Source: Vitellaria paradoxa (lineage: Eukaryota; Streptophyta; Magnoliopsida; Ericales; Sapotaceae). Taken from it: 64,000 bases of DNA. The translations under genes were made by a program, and so were the position numbers. Location of the stretch: assembly GCA_019916065.1 (NCBI GenBank), contig CM034244.1:32797433-32861432 (forward strand). Direction: 5' to 3'. Shown piece by piece: positions 38,301 through 50,300 of this stretch. The number at the start of each line of letters is the position of its first letter. Within the stretch, counting starts at the first letter, position 1. The notes below the pieces were generated by a model that did no database searches, was not told the origin of the DNA, and worked only from the letters and a program-made list of their open reading frames with translations.

Positions 38301-41300
38301 GGTTTAAAGTGAAAAGTTTGGTTTACAGGCCAAACTATGCAGGATTCAGGAGTATGCCTATTCTGCTGCAAGATATCTCTCAAGGATTGTCTTGCTGCGA
38401 CAGCTTGATCTTCAGCAGCCATTTCTAATGGTAGAGTAGGAATTCTAGGAGTTTGAGTTTCTCCTAAAGAGGACTCTAATTCTAAAGGAACAGCTAATGA
38501 CTCAGGGCGTAACAATCTACCGTCTTCCCCTCTAATCCAACCGTGCATAAGCCAAGCGAATCTTTCTAAGAAAAATTTAACTAAGAGAGATCAACTTTCA
38601 AATTTTTAAGTTTTAAATTTTTAAAATTTTTTTTTTTTTTTTTTTTTTTAAAAGATTCTAAGAACCTAAAAACTAAAATTGGCGTTCCCCGGCAATGGCG
38701 CCAAAAACTTGACCGCTCGTAAATAGTGCAGTGCTAATTAACCCCCAAGTGCAAGGGTGTGCGGTGTAGTTTTAATCTCGATGAGTCCGAGGTCGAATCC
38801 ACAGGGAAGCCTATGTGTTTCAGTTTCTAAGCTCAAATATGAATTGTAGGATTGAATTAGGATTAAAGTTGCAATTAACTTAAATTAGATTTGATAGAGT
38901 TGAAATTTGAGAAATTAAACTAAAAGCAAAGTAATTACTAATTAAAGGAATGTTTCAACCTAAATAAAATTCGAACTAATTTAAACAACTCAGCAAATTA
39001 AAATTACTAAACTTAAATTTAAAGAGTAATCTAATCTAATTGCAAACAAGATTTATAAGAAATTTAAAGCAGTGATTTTATCAAATTGAAATTCTAATAA
39101 AAAAAGGTTCTTGATTCAACCTTCACAATTCCAAGTAATCTGTTATTTCACCAAGGGATGATTTTAAATACAATCCATAGTTCACGTCAAAGGATCTATG
39201 GATTGGGAAAGATTTTCAATACATTCCAAAATTCCTCGATACACAGTTTTAAACTCACGTCTTATTATGGAAGATAAAACTGGAAAGATTTTCTGATAAA
39301 AATACTCGAGTTCAAATCTAGATTTAAATTGTTTAAAAATTATCAAGAAAATTATAATCAAGAGTGTTTATCAGTGATTACAGAGAATATGAACAAACAC
39401 TCTTGTTTTCAAAGGTTTTCCAAACAACAAATCAAGTTTGAAAATAGTAGATCACTTCACATAGGCTTTTGAAACCCATGTGAAGGATCTACACACATCC
39501 CTCAGTTCATAACAAATTACCCTTCATTGATTCAGTGAATCAAGAACAAAGGTTTTTACCCTAGCATGCTTTGAAACAACTTAACAGGCTTAGATGAAGA
39601 CATAACTGTTAAAGCTTCAAAAACGTAATTAAAACAGTCCTAATGAATGTAAAACCTACCTACGAACATTCAATTAATAATAATGAACCAAAACGAAATA
39701 CTAGATTAATTAAAATTAAACCTTAAGATCAAGACGTGCAGCATTCGTATCAAACTCTAAACGAAACCCTAATATTTTAAAGCATCCAAAAATTAAACAA
39801 ACTAATGGCATTAATCATAAAAATCATCCAAGAACATCCAAAAACTAATGAAGAGCAAGAATGAAATATTAACTTACTTGAAAACGAACTTTGAATCAAG
39901 AACTTGAGTAGCAATCGCAATGACAATTGTCTTAAAAACTTGGAGTACGTAGAGTAGTAACATTCATGAATAAACAATCTTCAAAATCTTCCAATAAATA
40001 AATACCTAAAACTAAACTTAAACCTAAGAGAAGTAGGAGGAGAGGAAGAAAAACATCATGTAGCAGCCCCCTCCCATTCGGCTACAAAGTATCATATATA
40101 TAAGCAAACACAAAACCCTAATTAGCCAACACGCGGAGCACAATTCCGTATAGGGGGGTCCGGACCGTCCCTCAGGGGGTCCGGACCACAGTGTGTGGTT
40201 TATTCAATCGGCTGGAAGGCGAGCTTTCTGTGGTCGGGACCGTCAAGCAAGGGGGTCCGGACCACAGTGTACATGAAATTCTCTTCAACAGCTCCAGCTT
40301 TCTGTGGTCGGGACCGTCAAGCAAGGGGGTCCGGACCACAGTGTATAGGTTTCTTCAATGTTTGCTCCTCCATTTAAGCCAACTCTTGGGGAAGTTTGAA
40401 CCGTTGTTGACACACTTTGTTCTCCTTTGTTTCCTTCCTCCTTGGAGTTGTCAAAATCACTGTCTTCTTCGTTGAATTCACTATTTTTCCTGCGATTGAC
40501 AAAATGGTTTACGTAAGTGATAAAATAGTGATAAATCATGAGGAAAACATAGTAAAACATGTAAATGAGTGTGCAAAAGTGTCGTTTGTAATTACACTTT
40601 TCGAGTGTAATCAGTTGCATTCTCATTTTATCAACGTGCTTTTTCTAACTGGTCCATTTCTATTCATCAAGTGTGCGACTAAAACAAACTCAACCACTTA
40701 CCTTATACTTGGCTATTACTGTTAATCTTCTTGTAGGTTTTAGTGTTTTTTGCTATTTCTCTTACTCAACATTCACAGTTTGGTTTTTGTGATCTGACCA
40801 AGCTATAAAATGCAAAATCATAATCAGTATATTTCTATCAAATATTAACTCCAGCTTCAAACAATCAAGCCCTATATTAAACTGGGATTTTCTGGTGGAT
40901 TTCAGTTTGATAAGTTGCAACTAGATTAGACTTCTTTGATTCATATTTTTGTTCATAACAATTGAAAAAGATTGGGGGTCATATTAGAACCTAAATAATC
41001 TTGTCATTTTAGCTTGATATATATTCTTTTTTTTGGTAATTAACTTGATATATATTCTTGAGCCCATTTCCTAGTAACTTAACCTTTTCGAATATTTGTT
41101 GACTTAGCATGGTGTCCGTTTATTGTTCTGCTTCTTTCTTGGTTGGTGCATCTATTTCGTTTGATTTGGTTGTCTCTTTACTTTGCTTGCAGGATGGGTT
41201 ATTACATGAGGGAAAGTGTTAAATTAGCTTGATATATATTGTTGAGTCCATTTCATAATAGTTTAAACTCTTAAGACAATTGGTGACTTGATGAATCTAA

Positions 41301-44300
41301 TGGATGCCAATTGATTTTCTGAAATTTGACGCCATCTTTCTTCTTTCGATAATCATGAACATAAATAATAAACTTCTCAATAAATCACCCAAGCTGCAAA
41401 TAGTTTTTCAATAGTTAATTTTGTGTTTAAGCCCAACTATTTTTTTATACCATTGTCTTTTTTGATCCCCATGCAGTCTATTATGATGTTTTATACTTAT
41501 AAGTTCGATGCTAAATTAGCTGGTGCAACCTGACATCTCCATTGCAAAATGCTTCGTTTTCACGTTGGCCATTTGTCTTGGACTCTTAGTTGAATAAGTT
41601 TGTCATAAATCACTTTGATTACTGATGGGGATCATATTTGATGAAATCTATATTTAGGATTTATTTGATGGATTATTTTTGGATTTATTGGGATTTGATA
41701 CTATTAAGATTTTATTTTATTTTATGTAATTTAGGAATGTTGATTATGGTTTGACTTTATAAAGGCAACACTTGTCTGAGACTAATTATCTTTTGATGAC
41801 TTAAAATTGATTATTGAATTTTTTCCCTCCCTCCTTGGGTTCTTTCTTTCTCCCCTAATTCTCTTCTTTTCCCAGTCCTCCTCTTTTCCTTTCTTCTATC
41901 TATATCTGTTTCTCGATTCCCTTTCCTTTGTCATTTACCCTCATCATAGCATAAATCCATTTCATATTTCATCTTTTATGACTTTTTGTTTTTCCTTTTG
42001 GTCCCTCATTTTACAGAAATACCTAGATCTGTGTATATTTACCTTTTGTTTTTTTAATCTTTATGGTGATTTATAATTTTATGTTTACTTTGGTTACCAA
42101 GTTCCCTAAATTAAAGTCACTTATGTAGAATTTCACTGAATTTCATATTCATAGAGAGTTTTCTGCCATTCATTCATCTATTCTTCTTTTCTCAAGACTC
42201 AATGAACCTCACTTAACACATTAGAATAGCAAGAAGGCCATGCCTATCCTTACTGAAATCCTGTCAAATTTTTATGCATCAATCAAACTAGGAAAACAAA
42301 TCATCATGGTAACGCTAGTCTCACTTTCTTTCGTAGCTTTCCTTAAGAAGAATAAAAGAAAATTTTAATGCATAAACAAAATTAATTCCTTTCATGTTTC
42401 CATTGCGTCGTTCGTACAACCCCCTCAGCTTTCACTTGCTTCAACCATATGTATGATATTTTTTTGTCATGTTATAAACTACTATATTACCATCCTTTTG
42501 GGTTGCTTGATTTACTTGTCTGCTACGGCATCAATGCTCCCTCTGTAAGTGTTTTATAGGTTGTGTTGCCCTTTATGGAATTTGTCTTATAGAAAAATTG
42601 ATTATTTTCTATTACTTTTCAAAGTGTAGTACATAGTATTTGTATTTACTTTTCAAAGGGTCATCTTCTTCTCTTGGTGTGCTGCCCCCGGGGGGGGTCT
42701 TGACTATGGATAATCTAAAACTTAGGGGTTACTCCTTGGTCAATAGATGTCCTTTATGTCACAGACAAGAGGAATCAATCGACCATTTGTTCATTCATTG
42801 CACTTGGTCTACTAAACCATGGAGTCTAATCCTATCATGTTTTGGTGTCCAAATGTGTTTTCCTGAAAATTTTAAAAGTTTTCTTTTAGCTTGGTGGGGA
42901 CAACCACTGGGAAGGAGGAAGAAAAAGATATAGAATTTGGCTCCCTTTTGTCTTTTTAAGATGATTTGGAAGGAGCGCAACAGGCGGATATTTGATAACA
43001 TACAGAGGACTGTTTTGCATGCCAAAAGTTTATTCCTTTCTTGTTTGTACAGGTGGGTAGAAGAGGGGAAAGAGATTGACCTTTGTTCCTTTCTATATTT
43101 TATTGCTAGCATGCAGTGAGTAGGAGAAAATTGTATTCTTGTAGCTTTCTATTAGCATCATTCTGATTCTTATAATAAATCTTACTTATCCTTTTCAAAA
43201 AAAAATATTTGTATTTACAAAGGTGTACCTATTGAAGGAAGCTTGACCTCTATCAATTCCTAAATATCTGGGATTCCTGAAAATCAGGAACTATACGTGA
43301 TTTCCTAGCTGTACATATAAATATAAAAAAGAATCTTCTGTGAACTAAATCTACAAATTTCTAACACTCCATCTCAAGTTGAATAGATGCTTTCCACTCT
43401 CAGCTTTCTTGTAATCTCTTGAAACCTTGAAGTAGGTAGCCCCTTGGTTAGAACATCTGCTAGCTGATTACTTGATGGCATGTTAGGAGCTCCAATATCA
43501 TCAAGGATTTTTTTAGGCTTAAAAAGTTCACAAACTCCATGTGCCATAGCTCTAAATTTTGCCTTAGCACTTGATCTTGCTACCAAAGTCTTTTTTTTTT
43601 CCTCCCCCCTTGTCCATGCAACTAAATTACCTCTAAGGAAGGTGACTGCCGATTATTATCCTTTGAAGTGCAAATGCAGGAGTGTGCGGTATAGTTTTAC
43701 TCAGTGAGACCGAGATCAAATTCTCAAGGAACCCATGCGACTTGAACGCTAGGGTTTTTGTAAGTTAAGTTACCTACTGATTTTTTTTAAGACAAGAAAA
43801 TTAAATAGATTTGGATTGGAGCTGAGGTGATTGATTTAACTACTAACAATTAAATTTAAATGCAACTATGAAAATAAGTTGAAATCCTAGAAAATCTAAA
43901 TTTGTTCTATTCTACCATCACCAATAACAAAGTTCAAGATTAAATCCTAATACAAGCGATGAAGACAGTGAAAGATTCTACATATTAAGGTATTTGAATG
44001 CCTGATCCAACCCTCAATCCGAGTGGATCTCGTCCTAGCAATGGATGTGATATGAATGCTATTCTATTAGGAAAAGTAAACCGGAAAAATATTTTCGTGA
44101 AAACCAAATAAGATTCCGAAGCACAATTTTAGAATCACGTTTAGGATCAGAAAATCAGAAAATATTCTATTAATATATCTTTGGTCTAAATTCTTTTATT
44201 CCTAATTATTTTGAAAGTTATAATCATGAGAACTTATCAAGGATTTCAAGGAAATATGATCATGAACACGTGTTTACGTTGCATGCTAGGTTTTGATCAC

Positions 44301-47300
44301 ATCCATGCAAGAAACAAGACTCCACCCATCGTTAATTGGTTGAATCAAGATTAATGGGTTGAATCAAGATTAATGGGTTGAATCGATATGATGGATTGAC
44401 GGATTCAATAGTGGTCATAGGGTAATTTGATGAATTTTGGTAGTTCCTGACATTTATCAGGAAAAGAAGAAAAAAAAAAATGGAAAGAGAGTGTGGCTAT
44501 GAATGCCAGTAATCAGCAATGAAGGCTGATGGATTTTCTTGGGTTCGGCAATGAAGGCTGTAGGCAATCAGAAAAATAATCAGAGAGTTGCAACTTTGTG
44601 GAAAAAATGATTCTTTTCTATTACTTTACAAGGAGCAGTACATAGTATTTATGCACAAAGGTGTACCTAATTAAGGAAGCTTGACCTCTCTATCAATTCC
44701 TAAAAATCTAGGAATTCCTAAAATTCAGGAACTATACTTGATTCCCTATCTGTAGCTGTTCTATAAATGGAAAAATAAATCTTCTATAAAATAAATCTAC
44801 AGATTTCCAACACAAGGCATATCTTGTATCATGTGAAGTTGCTAATTCTAAGTTGAATCTTTGGCTTTGTTCATATCTTCAGCTTCATAGCTCACCTCAT
44901 TTGTTTCCCATGGCTTTTACCCAATTGTCGTTTCTAGGGATTCCCCTACCCAGAATGTTGTCCTCTGCTTCCAAAAAAGTAAAAATATTGTCATCCAGGG
45001 TCGCTTGATTTTCATCCCTAGCTTCCTGAAAATTAACATCTTTTTTTCTCGTAGTGTGCTAGTTAAGGACATTTGCATCTGCACTAATCTTAATTGATTA
45101 GGAATCCTCCTTTTTGGTTTGTATTTATATGAGCAATGGCAGCTCCTTATCTAATCTCTATATTTGTCTCTCTTATACATCCATTCTGAAAGTTAAAACG
45201 TATGGTTATATAATTCCCCCCCCCCCTCTTAATGAATTAGTTTCTAGATATGTCTGTGGTAAGATTATTTGAGTTTATTTTAATAGTTTGCTACTGTTGT
45301 TAATGTGGTGACAGGGAAAAGATGCATTGTTATATGCATTAGCTGCTCTGTGTACTACTTGTCATGAAGCAATATCCTCCGGCGATCCTGCTATACCAAA
45401 TTCCATTTTAAGTCTCATGACTTCTGCATGCACGAAGAAGGCGAAGAAATATAGCGAAGCTGGTTTTTGCTGTCTAGAGCAGGTAAACATGCTGTAACAG
45501 CTTCCTGCAAAGTATTTTTAAATGCAAGAATCCTTGTTCCTCTATTTCATTATTAAATTGTCAGACATTTCTTCTAGACAATTAATTTATGTTTCAATTT
45601 TCCAAGTGTTCAAACTTTTCCAAGGACTTCTGCTTTTGAATTTTTTATATGGCAGGCCTGGGGGAAAAGATAAATTTCTTTTGGATTATCAATTATGTGA
45701 AATGTTTTCTCCTCTGAATTGTAACCAACTGAATATGAATCAAACGGATGTACCAAGCTAGCTTGGAATCTTTGAAAAGATTGAAAGAACAGCAATTAGA
45801 ATTCATAAAAGTTGCTTCCTTCATATTTCGTAGCCTTCTTCAAATTTGCTTCCTTAAGCTTTTGTAGCCTTCTTATTTTACTTTTTCATGACCCTGCAAG
45901 AAATAAAAGGAGACTGCAAATATTGAAACAAAAAATATACGCCGTTGATAAATCAAAAGTTTGCTCGGGCCCAATTAGTAACATTGCGATGTGAAGATGC
46001 TTTCTTTTTTCTATTATTTTCCTTTGGCATCAGATAGCCAACCCTAACTAAAACAAGGAAATTGAAAGCTGCATGCGTGCATGGAATTACACTAGTTGGA
46101 TCATGAAATTGATTTCAATTTGGATATACGTGGTGTAAAGTTTACTAGTTACACTCCGTGCAGATGATGGTATATCAGTCCTCTGAGGTGTCTCATATTT
46201 GTTTTGCTGTGTTAAATTTTCAGCATCCATAGATTTTGTGTGTGTGTGTGTGTGTGTGAGAGTGAGAGAGAGAGAGAGAGAGAGAGGCGGAAGGGCCCAT
46301 GGGACATGAAATCATCCATGAAGGATACACCAAAGGTTCAAAGAGGATTAGCCACTAAGAATAGGGGTCCACAATTTTTTATATTATGTCCCCTTAGGGG
46401 TTGGAGGACAAATGTGGTTTTTAGTCACATCCAATTAGAACACACCTACTTTAAGTTTCTAGTTGAAAAATTTGGGCTTATTCAACTATGCCAGTGTTGT
46501 TAATATCTGAGCTGTGACTTGCCATTTAGTGAATCACACTTTTTTTTTTTTAATATTTTGGATAGGTAAGCCACCTATGGTCTCCCAGGGTTACTTGTAG
46601 AATAATGATGACCCTCTGTTGCCCTTGGTTTAGCCACTAATCCAACATGTGGACATCCCACCAACCGTTAGCGTTTCTTTGAAGGGGTTCTGCACTGGAT
46701 AGCAATGAGGTCAGGTGGGCCTCTCCAGTTCATGTCTCCACCCTGGCAGGTTCATCTAGCATCAAGGTGCAGCCACACAAGTGGTGTAAAACCTGGAGGG
46801 AAGGAAGCCCAAGTTCAAAGCCTACCATCTAGTAGCATGCTAGTGAAAGTGTCAAGGTGATCCCTCAACACGTAGAAAACAGACTAGTCATACAGATTTG
46901 CTCATGTCGCATCCAATACATATCACAATCATTACTGAAATGCCTGTGCGGCATCCTAAACATATAATTTTGAGGCATCTGTAATCTGGATTTCAACACA
47001 TGCCCTGATATAGTTTATCAGCACTGCAACATAAAGTATATATGCTGGCTAGAACATAAACAAATCTAGATTCTTGGGTACAAGAAGATATAGACACACT
47101 TTTGCATTTTCTTTATTTCTATCTGGTGCTTTTAAGATGGTGTCTCTATGAATGCTCAACTAGATAATTGTTTTGAATATTTGATTTCCTATTTTGAGCC
47201 TCCTTATGTTTTACTTAAGTCTAACAAGTCCTATATCATAATTCTAAAGCAAAGATACATTTCCTTCTCTTGGTCTTTCATGTTTTCAGGTTATAAAAGC

Positions 47301-50300
47301 CTTCAAGAATCCAGAGTTCTTTAATATGGTCTTTCCATTTTTATTTGAGATGTGCAATTCAAACACCCTTAACAAGTCTGGCCAAATATCATTGGCAAGT
47401 GATGCTGTTAAAGCAGGTAGTTTCCTGACTTAAGTTTTTAATTCAAGTGCTACATTGTTTATACCACTTCTTCAAAATTATCAAGTGACATGGACTTTAG
47501 TGGGAATATTTGAACTTAATTTAGTTATCAGTTAACTTCTGTAGTTAAATATCTCTATAAATGCTCTTATTTCATAGCATAATTATTTTTTTTGACACTA
47601 GTTCCAGATTATTCTGTGCGATTTTGGACCATAATTCTTTATGGATACGTCAGTTTCTGAAAATTTATCATCCGATTATGTATTTTGAGATTATGGAATT
47701 TTTTTTCCCCATTACAGGAAGAAAGGACAAGTGTGTTAAATAGATTGACTTGTAACTTCAATACACATTCCTCCGAGAATTAAGGTTGTCAAATTTTGTT
47801 CTTTTTATGTAAAGTGAGCTAAGCTATTGGGCATGTGAGTCTAGCAAGTAATGTAGGAACTAAAGCTCAAACAAACATTTTCTCATTTTCACTCTCATGC
47901 AGCATTTTAGCATAATCAAACTTCAATTGACCCATGGCTGAACAAGCTAATATTCAGCTCAGCTTGGTTTGTTTAAACCTACCATGAATTTTAATTTCTT
48001 TGAGTAAGAAAATACATTATCTAACTCACAGAAAATACATATCTAGCTCACTAATGCACAAGCAAGCCAGAACATGGAAAAGTAGGAGCCATGGTAGTGC
48101 CTGACACATTTTAGACACATGCACAGGCTTTGGACATGATAGTCTTTCATCATCAAAAGAGAAAAGGGGAAAAACAAACATTGGATATGCGCTGAACACC
48201 ACATCCCTGTTTAATGAGGACCTGGACGTGTGCATTTGGACATTTGACCTTTTTTTCAAATTCCAATATTCCCTCTGTCCTGTCCGGTTCTTTTTTCCAT
48301 TATGAAAAATCCAACTTTCCGATGGAACATTCATTCAATGCTTTGGCACTAAACTAATACTCTGTAACTCTGTTCAAGTAGAATTGTTGCAGAACATTTG
48401 ATATGCGATTACATATTCTTCTTGCTGTCAACCCTTGTTCTTGACTGGTGGTTATTGTCAGGAAAGTGCTGCATCGTTTCTGTTTCCTTTTTTATTGCAT
48501 TATGCTGTTGCAGAATCTATAGTTGTTTTACCGTCAATTGCCATGAAAAATGACTGCATTATTTCTGTTTCTCTTGCCTTATGCATTAAACTAGTGTGGG
48601 ATCATTAAGTATTCCATGCTTTCAACTTATTCTTGGCTGTTACCTACTACCAAGATATGACAAGACTATTGTTTTGGAAAAATGAAGTACTGTATAATCT
48701 GTAAATTGTAGATGTTGAAAGAAAATAAATCAATATGAGTTGCCCCACTTTCTAACAATTTAAGCTTTTAGGTGAGATGATGGCTAATAATATGACATGA
48801 TATCGTATCAGACAAAAGTCCTGAGTTGAAACTTTACTTCTACCCAAAAAAATTAATAATAGTTTAAACTTTTAGGTGAGATAGTGGCTGACAATATGAT
48901 ATGATATCAGATCAGACAAAGATCTTGAGTTCTAATCTTACTTCTACTCAAAAATATCAATAATTGTTTTAACTTATATGTGAGATGTGGTTAACGATAT
49001 AGCATAATATCAAATCAAACAAAGTATTGAGTTCAAACCTCATCGCTATCCAAAAAAATCAGTAGTTTCATGTGTTTGGCTCCTTAAAAAATAAAATAAT
49101 AATAATAATAACAATCAGTTCAGCCGCACATGAGGGGGCGTGTGAGAGAAAGTCAATATAAGTAATAAAGTTGCCCCCCTCCCTAATGGCTTAAGCTTTT
49201 GGATGAGATGGTGGTTAACAATATACCAGTAGATAAGGCCTCTGTGTTGGTTATTGGCTCAAGCATTAGTTTCTGGCATGCAGAGACAGATGAGACAGAG
49301 GATGCTTCTGTTCCACATGCTAAGGTTGTTGACTGTATTACATCGTGCCTCTGTGTGGGACATGCCAGTGATATTCTTGAACAGCGGCAGAACCTTTCAA
49401 ACGTAATCTTAAATTTGCTGTCACCTGGTTTTCCTTGGACAGGCACGTACCATTTGCCTTCTATTTTCTTTCTTGTAAATTCATTAAAAATTGTTTTTCC
49501 TAAAATTGTGGTACTCTTCCGAGCAGTCAAAATGTCAGTGTTTTTGTTAATAAAAGAACTGTGCACAAAGCTTCACAACGTTGCAAATGACCCTAAGGAA
49601 GCCTCTCTACAAGCCAGCTTAATTTGTTTTACTCGTGAGGTATAGCAAAAGTGCATGTGTGATCTTTTCCTTTTTACCCTGCCAAATATGCTTTTATGTT
49701 GGAGACTTAGCTATTTTTTTTAATCTCCAGTTGTTCCACTCTTATTCACCTAAGGTGCTCGAATGCATATATGCAATCAAGATTGCCCAGGTATGTCAAA
49801 TTTCTCCTTGTTCGATTGATTAGCCCACTCTCCTTATTGATTCGAATATGCAATTTCTGACGTGGAGTAAATTTTCCTGGGGTATTTTTCCAGCTTATCC
49901 AATGATTTGAAAGAAAAATTGCACTTAGCACTGCTACACTTCTCCACACACTTTGGTTTCTCACCTTTCAATTACAATTCCCAACTTCTTGCACTTACAA
50001 TGAAGTTTCAATTCACACTTCTCCACACACTTTGGTTTCTCACCTTTCAATTACAATTCCCAACTTCTTGCACTTACAATGAAGTTTCAATTCTAACACC
50101 AGCCGCTGTTCGTCTAATTGACGGAAAATGCTTGTGTGACACTTCGTGCCATTATTTTTAAGGAAAATTTGTTAGTTGACAAATTTTTTTTTTCTTTAAT
50201 CAATAATTAGAAATGAAAGTAAACTGCTGTTGAAAACAAACTGTGAGCCAAAAATAATAAAAAAATCCATAAAGGGACATTGACTAACGTCATTTTCTGT

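Larger units (their letters stand above)
26856..40613 (-). mobile_element. Complete Athila-like Ty3/gypsy retrotransposon, 13.76 kb
   Basis: Two 1904-bp LTRs (26856-28759 and 38710-40613) begin TGACCGC and end GTAATCA in plus orientation. The target duplication GTTGC is present on both sides (26851-26855, 40614-40618). The element runs on the minus strand: 5' LTR, tRNA-Asp-type PBS, gag-protease, pol, a third ORF, a 2.3-kb non-coding region, polypurine tract, 3' LTR. The LTRs differ at only about seven positions by eye (around 0.4%), so the insertion is recent. It sits inside an 18.7-kb ECM29 intron, antisense. Long LTRs, the tRNA-Asp PBS, the DLGAS protease and an extra ORF after pol all fit the Athila lineage. 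Confidence 0.95.
42594..44812 (-). mobile_element. Degenerate copia element C with nested insertions
   Basis: A 5' LTR (about 44590-44812) and a 3' LTR (about 42594-43368) share blocks such as aaggtgtaccta and gaagcttgacctct. The 3' LTR is opened by LINE C. Next to it is an RNase H remnant. Most of the interior is replaced by an unrelated gypsy-LTR-like segment (43640-44560). LTR borders other than the TGTT ends at 44812 and 43368 are approximate. Confidence 0.7.

Noticed and set aside
43480..43707. Plus-strand ORF over the copia C RNase H remnant
   Set aside because: Antisense shadow of the RNase H remnant.
46238..46503. ORF beginning in the GT/GA microsatellite
   Set aside because: Its N-terminus is the repeat translated, and the rest has no recognisable domain or splice support.
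49233..49283. Extension of the ECM29 exon to an earlier acceptor at 49232
   Set aside because: In phase and open, but it adds 17 residues not expected between ...SDAVKA and the acidic ETDETED segment, and it borders a repeat. The acceptor at 49283 fits better.
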